A DNA stretch of 64,000 bases from Mactra quadrangularis (Eukaryota > Mollusca > Bivalvia > Venerida > Mactridae): contig CM046295.1 in assembly GCA_025267735.1 (NCBI GenBank), positions 24,352,716 through 24,416,715 on the forward strand, in the 5' to 3' direction. The translations under genes were made by a program, and so were the position numbers. The notes below the pieces were generated by a model. The model searched no databases and was not told the origin of the DNA. It saw nothing but the letters and a program-made list of their open reading frames with translations. Of the stretch, positions 1 to 12,600 are shown piece by piece (positions within the stretch are counted from its first letter, which is position 1; each line of letters begins with the position of its first letter).

Positions 1-13
1 TCAATCAATCATA

Positions 14-165
14 CAGGGTTGGTACAGACCTTGAAAAGTGCCTGAATTTTAAGGTCTATCTTGAAAATGCTTAAAAATGATTTTGAATGCTTGAAAATGC
101 TTATTTCCATTTGCAACCTTGAAAAATGCTTGAAAAGTGCTTATTTTCAGTCCAAGAGTGAATGA
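14..165 (+). mobile_element. hAT-like MITE, 3'-truncated copy
   Basis: Starts CAGGGTTGGTACAGACCTTG and repeats TTGAAAA(G/T)TGCTT several times. It matches the left part of the complete element at 58519-58825 but lacks the right terminus. It lies in the intron before exon A. Confidence 0.7.
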
Positions 166-407
166 ATAAAATTCAAATTATATTCTTATTTGCAATGCTT
201 ATAAATGGATAAATCCAAAATAAGAAGTACAACATTACACAAAATTAATGTGTGTCTGGTTGCCCGGGACAACCAATTTCTACAAACAAGATATAGTGTT
301 AGTTGTTAAAATGATGTGTTCAGACAACCACTTTCATATCCTAATTTCGTAGACAGGTACAATAAAATGCAATGTTTTGAAAATTGGTTTATATTATTAC
401 ATTACAG

Positions 408-635
408 AAAAAACAAGCCACGGATGTCATCAATAAACAGGAGGAGACAATTAAACAACTGGAACAAGAGAAAGAGAGACTAGCAGCTGCTTCTCTAGAG
501 AAAGATAAAGTTTCTAACAAAGTTACTGAACTTGAGGAAGAAATTGTAAAGTTGAGAAGAGAATTAGAACAAGAGAAAGGAGAAAAACAAGATATCATAT
601 CTGAGAAAGATGCTATGAAGAAAAAACATATAAAG
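408..635 (+). CDS. Myo5: Myosin V exon A: coiled coil
   Basis: 76 codons, phase 0 to 0, between acceptor ATTACAG (ends 407) and donor GTTTGT. The peptide is strongly charged with heptad character ([20 protein letters not shown], then [20 protein letters not shown]), typical of the myosin V dimerising coiled coil that follows the IQ motifs. The frame stays open into the intron for 36 more codons, but the GT at 636 gives the in-phase join to the exon at 1347. The exon upstream lies outside the window. Confidence 0.92.
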
Positions 636-3600
636 GTTTGTTATGTACAATTTTCATTCCAAAGTGAATATATAAGTGTTATATGGAAACAATGGAAACA
701 AGGAAATTCACATTTCCTTTTTTGTGATGTCCTTAATAAATAAAAATATGTCCTGGCACAATGAATGTATTTGGTCTTACAGTATTTGTATTTCATGTTA
801 TACTGTATTTTTTTTAATTAATTGTTTAATTCATTTGCGTGCTATGTGTGTAAAATTTTCATTTATTAAATAAAACTCTATCTATATAAAATAAATAATT
901 CTTATTTCAATGTTTTGTTCAAAGCTTATTTCAAATTGTAATTAAATTACATGTCAAAAGTTTCTTATAAACTTTTGACATCTACTTGCATTACAATTTA
1001 TTTGTAAGTGCCTAATTGTTTTATGGAAAATGTGAAAACATTCATTTCAAAGCTTTCTTAACAATGGCTTTGGTCAAAACATCGAAGTAAGATTTGTTAA
1101 TTTCTTAGAATATAAAGATTTCTCGATTGGTATTTGGATATCTTTTTATATGATCACTTAAACAAACAGAACTATATTCATTTTCAAAGCAGGCTGTATT
1201 GTGTATTACTTCAATCAATGCTTTTAAATGCAGTAAATTAAGTTTTTAAGCAAGTAAACAAATATGTTATAGCAAATGTTGAAGTTGTCACAAACAGTTA
1301 TTTTCTATTAAACTATATGATAAAATGATATTTTTTGTTGTTTCAGGAAATTGACAGTCTACAAGAAGAGAATATAAAAATGAAAACAGAATTAGATAAT
1401 GTAAACAAGAAACTACAAGAACAGACTAAATCTATACCAGTGTCAGGTAATATTGATTACTTTAATTAGATAATGTAAACAAGAAACTACAGACTAAATC
1501 TATACCAGTGTCAGGTAATATTGGTTACTTTAATTAGATAATGTAAACAAGAAACTACAAGAACAAACTAAATCTATATCTGTATCAGGTAATATTGATT
1601 ACTTTAATTAGATAATGTAAACAAGAAACTACAAGAACAGACTAAATCTATACCAGTGTCAGGTAATATTGATTACTTTAATTAGATAATGTTAACAAGA
1701 AACTACAGACTAAATCTACACCAGTGTCAGGTAATATTGATTACTTTAATTAGATAATGTTAACAAGAAACTACAAGAACAAACTAAATCTATACCAGTG
1801 TCAGGTAATATTAGTTACTTTAATTAGATAATGTAAACAAGAAACTACAGACTAAATCTATACCAGTGTCAGGTAATATTAGTTACTTTAATTAGATAAT
1901 GTAAACAAGAAACTACAGACTAAATCTATACCAGTGTCAGGTAATATTAGTTACTTTAATTAGATAATGTTAACAAGAAACTACAGACTAAATCTATACC
2001 AGTGTCAGGTAATATTAGTTACTTTAATTAGATAATGTTAACAAGAAACTACAGACTAAATCTATACCAGTGTCAGGTAATATTGGTTACTTTAATTAGA
2101 TAATGTTAACAAGAAACTACAGACTAAATCTATACCAGTGTCAGGTAATATTAGTTACTTTAATTAGATAATGTAAACAAGAAACTACAGACTAAATCTA
2201 TACCAGTGTCAGGTAATATTAGTTACTTTAATTAGATAATGTAAACAAGAAACTACAGACTAAATCTATACCAGTGTCAGGTAATATTAGTTACTTTAAT
2301 TAGATAATGTTAACAAGAAACTACAAGAACAACTAAATCTATACCAGTGTCAGGTAATATTGGTTACTTTAATTAGATAATGTAAACAAGAAACTACTAG
2401 AACAAACTAAATCTATACCAGTGTCAGGTAATATTAGTTACTTTAATTAGATAATGTAAACAAGAAACTACAGACTAAATCTATACCAGTGTCAGGTAAT
2501 ATTAGTTACTTTAATTAGATAATGTTAACAAGAAACTACAGACTAAATCTATACCAGTGTCAGGTAATATTGGTTACTTTAATTAGATAATGTAAACAAG
2601 AAACTACAGACTAAATCTATACCAGTGTCAGGTAATATTGGTTACTTTAATTAGATAATGTAAACAAGAAACTACAGACTAAATCTATACCAGTGTCAGG
2701 TAATATTGGTTACTTTAATTAGATAATGTTAACAAGAAACTACAGACTAAATCTATACCAGTGTCAGGTAATATTGGTTACTTTAATTAGATAATGTTAA
2801 CAAGAAACTACAAGAACAAACTAAATCTATACCAGTGTCAGGTAATATTGATTTCTTGAAAATTTGTTGTGTTGGTAGTCACTAAGTTTTACTAGAAGCA
2901 TCACACTAGATAAACCAACAAGAGGTTTTAGGCTACAACCAGTTGATAATTATACCCCCGCTTCGAAGAAGAGGGGGGTATACTGTTTTACCCTTGTCCG
3001 TCCGTCCGTCCGTTACAAAATTTCCGTCACAGTTTTCTCAGCAACTATACCACGCAGCAGCCTGAAACTTTGCATATTGCTTCATCCTATTGTCCCATGT
3101 GGTGTAAAGCGATTTCATGATCCTCACTCATCTACTTCCTGTTTGTCGCATATTTTTAGATTTTGGCGGGGGTATCACTAGTGAGCATTAGCTCACAGAT
3201 TTTTGTACATGTATGTATGTTAGTGTGATGATCTCATTTTGTTGATTGTTTTCATGTTACAACAATTTTCTTGTTACAACAATTCTAGTGTTGGGTGTTT
3301 AGAAATATACTTTATCCAGAGTTCAAATACTTTGGGTTTTCCTGTGGTACAAACTTCCGTGACAGTGAAAATATGTGTACAAAGAAATAAAAAATTTAAT
3401 TCATGTGCATGCTTTTCAGCATATTAATTTTGAACTCTTACAAAATTTTAACACTAACTGTGAAAATGTTTCATGATATTTTAAGATACTGAATGAAATG
3501 TAAAATGTAATTTAATGTAAATTGAAACAGAAGCTATATAATATATTATCATCAGTAAATGATTTTTCATGTTTTAACATTGGACCTGGAACTAATACAG

Positions 3601-6600
3601 AGCTCTACTATTGTCTCCATTGTTGAATGTTTTACATAATTCAAGTTTGTTTCAAAATGTATCACCTTCAAGCTTGTCTCCAAAAAGGTTTTGCAATCAA
3701 ATTTTTCATCAGATGTTGTGTCTACATTATTTCATTCTCAAATTCGTCTCAAAACTGTTTAATCGTCTCAAATTATTTTTCAAGAAATACATACATTGTA
3801 CTCTAGGTCTCTGATAGAAAGTGTTCAATAATTATTTTGTCTCAATAAGAAATACATCATGGTTTTGTTCATATACTTGTTAATGTATGTATTATACTAT
3901 CCTGTCCTCAATTTTGAAGATTTGTTTTAAGGGTCTGCACAAACTAGTCGGCACTCTTCTTTATTTACATGTAGTTAGACTAGGCCTGTGCTTAACCATG
4001 GATTTATTGTTTCTATTGAAAGTCTAAATACTGGTAATTTAGACTCTTGATTACATAGGGTATGGTCCTCAAAAACCTCATGTTATTCTTGAAAACCACT
4101 AGTTTTTATTTGTACATAAAGCGCTAAACATTAAATTTTGTTTTAATTGTTATCATCCCAAATCATTTGTTGTATAAACCTAATATTTCAGTGTATTAAT
4201 TTTTGACTTGTACATTGTGTATTTTCATGTTATTAATGAATTAAATAGTTAAATGTTTTGTGATATTGTTTGTTGGTTGTCATGGGAACAAAGTTACAAA
4301 TAACCAGGTTTATTGTTTGATCTAATGGCGATATAGCTCATTATACCCCCGCTTCGAAGAAGAGGGGGGTATACTGTTTTACCCTTGTCCGTCCATGCGT
4401 CCGTCCGTTACAAAATTTCCGTCGCAGTTTTCTCAGCAACTATATCATGCAGAAGCCTAATACTTTGCATATTGCTTCATCCCATAGTCCCATGTGGTGT
4501 AAAGCGATTTCATGCTCCTTGCTCATCTACTTTCTGTTTGTCGCATATTTTTAGATTTTGGCGGGGGTATCACTAGTGAGCATTAGCTCACAGATTTACT
4601 TGTTAATTCTATAAAAACGCTTGCACCTTAATTTTGACGTTTTTTTTTCAAAAGAAATTTATTTTCTCGCTTGTTCATAAATTTTTTGTCAAACTGCTAT
4701 ATAAAGCAACTGAATTAAAAAATTTTTTTTAAAGAATTATCTTCACTCATTCGCCCCATTTTCCCCCAGAAAAACTGTAGAACACATGATCAACTTGTTA
4801 TTGCCTTACAGTTTGATTCATTTTGAATATAAACTTGATTCACTTTCAAGTTAAACTAAGATTTCTCTCTGTCATAGTTGATTTTTTCAACGTTCGGCTG
4901 GGAGTTCATTGTCGTTAATAATTGCGTTAAAGTTTTCAATTTAGCATATATTCCTTCCATTTATTGTCAGATCTTTATGAAACTTCATACAATGATAATA
5001 CTATGTGATAAACTGATTTAGAAAGTAATCGCAACTCTATCTGGCTTTATTATGGATAATTTCCCTTTGAAATTTTTTCATTTAAATTTTAGATTCGGCT
5101 TTAATGTGGTTTTCACATTACATTTCTTGTTAATATGTATTCCTTGTTTCATTCCATTTGCTCAAGTCATGTATATGTTGAAACTGTTATAGTCATTAGA
5201 AGGCAAATTCCAGCATTTGTGAGAGTTTAGAACAGACTTTCATTTTACAAAGTCTATAGTTGTGGTCGTATCCAGAAATTGGAGGAGTTAACGGATTAAA
5301 TATTGATGATTATTTTGTAAATTTAAATCATATGAGGACAACCAATAACAATTATGAACTTTATAATAAAATATATAGTATGAATTTCTCAATATATTTT
5401 GAAAAAGGGTAAAGAAACAAAAATGGGATGCGTTTGAATATTAATTGTTTATGTATATTTTGTATCTTATTCATTAGGAGGAGGTGACCAACAGAAGTGG
5501 GAGGAGCAAAAATTACAACTTTTATCTGAGATGGAATCAGAAAGACAACATCATCAACGTTTAGTTAAAGAACATAATAGATTGTTACAGAGATTTGAAA
5601 ATATGCAGGGAGAAATGCAGGTATGGATTTTGTTCATAAAATTGATTTCATAATCCCAGTAACATTTAACCTATTGTCGCTACAATTAGAGCTGCATGGA
5701 AACTTAGAGTTGGACACTCTAGCCTCTACAAGTTGCTTAATCAAGTGTCTGGGAAACCCTTGGAAATATAATCTTCAAAACTGGAACAATTAATGTTTAC
5801 TTTTGTTGTATTTAAAGTACATTGTATATATAGGAGAAGGCAAGGCTTGTTATTTTGTTACAAAGTGAAAACCTTTTACATGAGTTTTTGTGAAATACTC
5901 GTAGAAACCAGAAATTGAAAGAAAGAAATATAGGTCTGTAGAAATTGAATTTCATTTTAATGATATTTATTCATGTCAAAATTCTCTTCCTATTGAGTCT
6001 TTGACTTGATTATGAAGTATGGTTGTTAATTGTAGTTTAACTCTTATAAATAACTTACAATGTTTTTCAGTAAAACATGGACCCTATATACACAGATAGG
6101 TATCAGTGTACCGGTTAACTCTATTTTATCGATTTTTCCTGTTGTGGGTTAGCATCTTCTGCTAATTAAACAGAAAGGAAAATAATTTTGGAAAAGATCA
6201 ATTGACCATTCCCAGTGCGACTTACAAATGTATTTATTTGAATGACAATACATTACCCACAAATATAATCATGACTGTGCTCTTTTGTTAACACCTTGTT
6301 TGTGGGACAAAATCTAACTGTTAACCTTTGTTAAGTATGCCAATAGGTAAGGTCATGGCAAGGTCCATTGTTTTAACACAAAATGGGGTAACCAACTAAA
6401 AGAGCCAAATAAATTTGTTCTTATAGTGTCCTTGAGTAAAAAAAAACCATCATGCTATGTTTCAGTTATTGACAAGTCCCACCAGTGGACATAAAAGAAC
6501 ACCGTCGGATATCAGTGTAATCAGTTTAGAATCTGTAACAAGTTCTGTATCTCCTGATGACAAGAAAGATGAAGATGAGGCCGACAAAGAGGTAATGTCT

Positions 6601-9600
6601 GCTGTTTTGTTTCAATATTTAGTAACATCTGCTGTTTTGTTACTATATTTAGTAACATTGGGTGTTTTGTTTCTATATTTAGTAACATCTGATGTTTTGT
6701 TACTGTATTTAGTAACATCTGATGTTTTGTTTCTATATTTAATAACATCTGCTGTTTTGTTACTATATTTAGTAACAGCTGATGTTTTGTTTCTATATTT
6801 GGTAACATCTGATGTTTTGTTACTATATTTAGTAACATCTGCTGTTTTGTTTCTATATTTAGTAACATCTGTTGTTTTGTTACTATATTTAGTATCATTT
6901 GATGTTTCTATATTTAGTAACAGCTGATGTTTTGTTTCTATATTTAGTAACATCTGCTGTTTTGTTTCTATATTTAGTAACATTTGCTTTTTTGTTACTA
7001 TATTTAGTAACATCTAATGTTTTGTTTCTATATTTAGTAATATTTGCTGTTTTGTTACTATATTTAGTAACATCTAATGTTTTGTTACTATATTTAGTAA
7101 CATCTGCTGTTTTGTTACTATATTAAGTAACATCTAATGTTTTGTTTCTATATTTAGTAATATTTGCTGTTTTGTTACTATATTTAGTAGCATTTGCTGT
7201 TTTCTTTCTATATTTAGTAACATTTGATGTTTTGTTACTATATTTAGAATCATTTGCTGTTTTGTTATTATATTTAGTAACAGCTGACGTTTTGTTTATA
7301 TATTTAGTAACATCTGCTGTTTTGTTACTATATTTAGTTACATCTGATGTTTTGTAACTATATTTAGTAACATCTGCTGTTTTGTAACTATATTTAGTAA
7401 CATCTGATGTTTTGTTCCTATATTTAGTAACATCTGCTGTTTTGTTACTATATTTAGTAACATCTGCTGTTTTGTTTCTATATTTAGTAACATCTGATGT
7501 TTTGTTTCTATATTTAATAACATCTGATGTTTTGTTACTATATTTAGTTACATCTGATGTTTTGTTACTATATTTAGTAACATCTGCTGTTTTCTTTCTA
7601 TCAGAACTCTTAATTTTAAAGTTTAAATCAAATTAATCAAAGGCATTATCAAGGATTGAAAACATTAAGTGATGTTAACATAAAATCATCCAGTTTAGCT
7701 TGTAAGTGTGTATAGAACTGCGCTCCAGTTTTGTCCTGTTTTGTTTTGAACCTTTAGATATTATGTGCTAGTACATAATCATTGAGAAAATTGACTTTAA
7801 AATGATTCAGTCCAGCTACATACAAGTTTTTACAGTTGACTGTAAATCAACATCTTAATTTTTAGCCGGATTTTTCAATTAAAAATTCGGCTTATAATTT
7901 GGCAAACCCGGGTGGGCAGAGGGGCAGTGTCGTTAACAATTGCGTTTAAGTTTTTCTTTACATTTAATGTCAGATCTTTATGAAACTTCATACAATGATA
8001 ACATACCATGTGGTGAACAGAATTAGGAACCACAACTTACCTGCCTTTATTATGGATTATTTCCCTTTCCCTTTTTAAATCCGGCTATAATGTGGTTTCC
8101 ACATTACATTTCTTTTTATCCAATCATTTAATGGATGTTCAAGGCTTAGTGTAATGTATATATATCTCTCTACTTATATTAGGATCAAGGTTATGGTACT
8201 GAAAGAAAGAAGAGACAAGCCCCAGCACCACCATCTGCTCTAGCTGTAGAGAAAACTATTAAAGATGCTACAACCAGTGAGAAAGTTGATAAACAACCTA
8301 CACAGGAACAACCTGCACAGGTAACTGACTTAGTATAATATAACAAACATCTTTACAAATTATATGATAGGTAAAACAACGTCAAACATTTATTAACAAC
8401 TTGAAGAGAATGACATCTCATCCCCACTTGCTAGCTCAGTTGCAGAACACATGTCAATTGATAGAGCGTCTTAGGGTTGATTTTCTGGTACTACATACTT
8501 CTGAAGAGCTGCGTTGTAAAATAATTTCTAAGGCTATTATTCCCCCTACCCTTGATTTTATGCGATGTATGGCAGTTGTCAGTCACTGACATATGGGCTT
8601 AGTAATAGTTTACAACGTAACAGCGAAATCCAAAGATTAGCTATTCCAGTAACTGAGTAGGTTGCCATGACCAATGATATAATCTATACAATATTTTGCT
8701 ACCTAACAAACCAAATCTATAAAAGAGAACAACATCTATAGCAGTTAGATAAAAGCATCTACACGTCTACACATGATTGGTACAATTTACAAAAGTTATG
8801 CAAGGCTGCTAAATTATACATGTACTTCAGCATGAACATAATCTTGAATGTTTTTTATGAAAATGATGGTTAAAAATAGCTGAAGAAACCAAAATGTCAA
8901 TTGTCTTCTATAATGTAAAGAATGAAAGATTATGGTATGATAATATTTTATTCCAGAAATCACCAGAAGCCAATATTGATGTAGGTTTAATGATCAAGTT
9001 ACAAAACAAAGTGAAATCAGCTGAGAAAGAAAGGGACAGATTAAGGGACAAGGTAGAAGCCCTTGAAGAGGATATCAAACATGGAAAAGGTGCATTTAGT
9101 GAATCAGCATTTAATACATTGAAGGTATGGACTATTTTGTTAACTATCTGATTTTTAACCAATCATATCAGCCCTTACAAAATTGTAGAATTGCAGGCTG
9201 TCAACCAATTCCTATATTCCTATATTATTCCTATATTTTGGGTTTCATTCCTATATTTTCAAAAGTGTCCAATATTTCCTATATTTATACTATATTTTGT
9301 CCATCATTCCTATATTTTTGTAAATCATTCTAATTTGAACATGTCGAGTATGTTTAATTGGTTTTTTTTCCATATATATTTTGCATCTGTTTCCTCTTAT
9401 ACTGCCTATAAGTTGAATATAGTAAGTGCCTATGATGAGTTGATCTGGTAGGTGGCTGTCAAGTGTCAGTATTCAAGTTGCCCTAACCCTTTGCTACTTA
9501 TGCAACTCTTTTTTAAAAACCCCTCTTGAAAAATTTAGAAGAAATGTTCTTTGTTCAAGTTTTCAAAGTGTTCTATTCAACCTAATTTTATTTTGTAGTC

Positions 9601-12600
9601 AATGTCACTTATTGCCCATTCACTGCAACCTATAAAATACATTGCTACATTATACTACAAAGTAAAGCAATTGCAAGGGTATTCCAATACCCTACTCTAC
9701 TTGTAGTTAATTAACGGTACCACTGGTGTGTTATAGATCTCTAAATCTGTAGGCATGCATCCTTCCACTCATTCATTGTATTTCATCAAAAATATGGTTA
9801 CATAGACTAGTTATTGAAAGGAAATAAATCAATGAACCTGTTTTTTTTACTGACAGTACTAGAAATTGTATAGTATGTCCGAAAACATTGTCTAGTATTT
9901 TTCTTAAATGATTGTGAGTGACAAATTTTAGCCTTAGGTTCAAAACTAGCCCTGTTAGGGTGTGTTTTTTTTTCTCTCAATGTATATAGTACATTGTAGT
10001 TATTACTTTAGTAAAACAGTCAAAAATATCTCATGTAACCATTAAGTCAAGAACCTCCATATTTGGCATGCATGGAAAGATCATTTAAGTGACACATTTG
10101 ATGCCAAAGGTAACCTCTGTTTAGGCGTACTAATTTTCATAAAGAATTTTTTATAGAAGTCTTAAAAAATATTTTGTAAGTAAATTATATTTAGAACTTT
10201 CATGTTAGGCTTGCATCATCTACAATGTTCAAAAAGTGAGAGCAAAATTGACAGAATTCACAATCTTAACATAGAACAATTGTTTAAATACTTAGAAAAT
10301 TGGAAGTCCTCATTTAGTTACTTCGATGAGTAACTGGCATGAATCTTTCATTCAGTTTGCTATGATGTATGATGCATTATCAGTTGATACTCTCTTATCA
10401 TCAGCTCTGTGGATCAGGAAAGGCTACATCAGCTGCTGTAATAAACGGCAGGTTTCTGCTTGTATCAGATCAAATGATGGAAGAATTTATTTTCTCAAGA
10501 TAGATTTAAAGCCCATATTCCGGGTACCACAATATTTTCATTTATTATACCCAGTTAGTATATATAAAACCTGTCTTTAAACAATGAAGTCATTAACATA
10601 GAGGGATTAGAGACAAAGTAAAATTGTCAAACCATTTTCTTTTAAATTTTACCATTTCTTTAAAAGAGTTATTATTTTGTAAAACATGCATTAACTCCAA
10701 GATAGTTTGTAGATATTATTTTTTTCATTTAGAGGTACATGTAGTTTGGTCCATGATGCATTTAGTCATTAAAAGTAATACACTGATACTGAAACTTGTA
10801 TTTATTCAGAACATGTACTTATTCAGTCTTTGTATTTATTCAGAACATGTACTTTTTCAGTCTTTGAGCAATGATAGTATGCGTAAAGGGACCTAAATGT
10901 ATTGGAATAACGCTCAAAAGTTCCTATATTTCTACTTGGTTTTCTCTAAAAGTTCCTATATTTTGAAAATAAAATTCCTATATAAATTCCTATATTTTTA
11001 TCAGTGGTTGGTTGACAGCCTGGAATTGTCCTTTTCACTGTATGATATGTAACATGAAATTTCATTGGTTATTAGTTATGTGAATCCAGAAATAAGTATT
11101 TGATTGGCTTTCATGAGAAAAATGTTCCTTATTAGAAAATTATTTAGTTTTTATAAAATTCAAAGCATGTCACAAAAGTTCCAGTAATGTTGAATGCATG
11201 ATTTATATATTGTAAATAAATCATTTTTTCTGTTGTTCAAATTTTATTTTCATTTGTATTTGTTTTGAAAGTTAATGAAAATTATTTCATGAAAAAATTA
11301 AATGATTATAAGTTATAAAAATAGTATGTTAAATTGTTAGGTTATATAGCCGCATGTTGTTCACCTATTGATTAAAGCAGGGATTCTATGTACAGGGATT
11401 TGTAATGATAAGAAAATGTAATAGATTTTCATCAAATTTCACTGTCGTCGCTATTATTTCGGCCATTACGGACAACAAGTATAACAAGTTTAAATAAAGA
11501 TATTCTCATGAAATTTTGTACCAGTACCATTCAAATTGATATAAATGTTTGGAAAAATATGTTTCTAGATGATTTTGAGGTATATTACGCTCACAGACTA
11601 TTTCACAAAATAATGCATTTTCTCGCCGATCTGCCATTTTTAGCCGCATTTTACTTAGTATATAGAATCCCTGATAAAAGATTGCCATTTTATAATGAAT
11701 CATTTTCATACCATTCCTATGTCCCTTGATCTTAGAATGCACTAGTTGACATGGCAAAATGGTGTAGTCAAAAAGTGAGTTGTCGGTCAAATGACTCACT
11801 TGGTTTGCAAGGCGCATTTTTAAAAATGAAATTCATTATTTTCTAAACTAACAATTATATTTTATCATTTCATTTACTATTGGTTGCTTAGCAACAAATA
11901 ATGTTATTTATAATATATTGTTATTATTTTGTTGCCTAGCAACAAGCATTAAATTCAAGTAAATTTTTTGGTTGCTTAGCAACAAATAATGTTATTTATA
12001 ATATATTGTTATTATTTTGTTGCCTAGCGACAAGCATTAGGTTCTAGTGATGAAAACAAACCCACTAGTTTACTACATGAAAGTAAAGCTTATGATAGTT
12101 TAAAGGTATTACGAGTATTGGGTGTACGATTATAAATGTACTTTAACTTCTTTAATTTTAATTATCATACTGCTCTCTCCCTCTCCGTAAATTTTAATTA
12201 TTGAATGAAGATTTCAATGAAAAATTGTGTATTTTTTGTTTATATTTTTAAGATTTCAAATTTCGATTTATCTCCCTCTTTGCTTTTTGACTGTGGGGTA
12301 GGTCCACAGGGGTGGATCCTAGATTTTTTTCTAGGGGTGGGGGGGGTCTGAACTTTTTCTAGGGGGTATAAAATTTTGAACCCTAACCATATTATACACA
12401 TTTTGCAGAATAATGCAGCATATTAATAATAAAAACTATGTAATCTTTAAATGTATGTTAAGCACCGAGAAAAATTGCTTCATGCTACTTAAAAATGACT
12501 TACAGTCAAGAAAAACACTTATGGACAGGGTACATTTTGGAAATTCTAAGGGGGTGGGTCCAGACCCCTCTGACCCCCCCCCCAGCTAGATCCCCTCATG

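Noticed and set aside
4385..4576. Recurrent frame ending [13 protein letters not shown], also at 14391, 23307 and 41150
   Set aside because: It lies wholly inside hairpin-ended repeat family 1 and is not open in every copy.
6457..6927. 156-codon plus-strand frame from exon D into hydrophobic repeats
   Set aside because: Only the first part (6466-6591) is exon. The rest is a 30-bp tandem array open merely because the unit is divisible by three; a good donor ends the exon at 6591.
6521..7523. Minus-strand frames encoding [14 protein letters not shown] decapeptide repeats
   Set aside because: Reverse reading of the same 30-bp array, with no gene signals.
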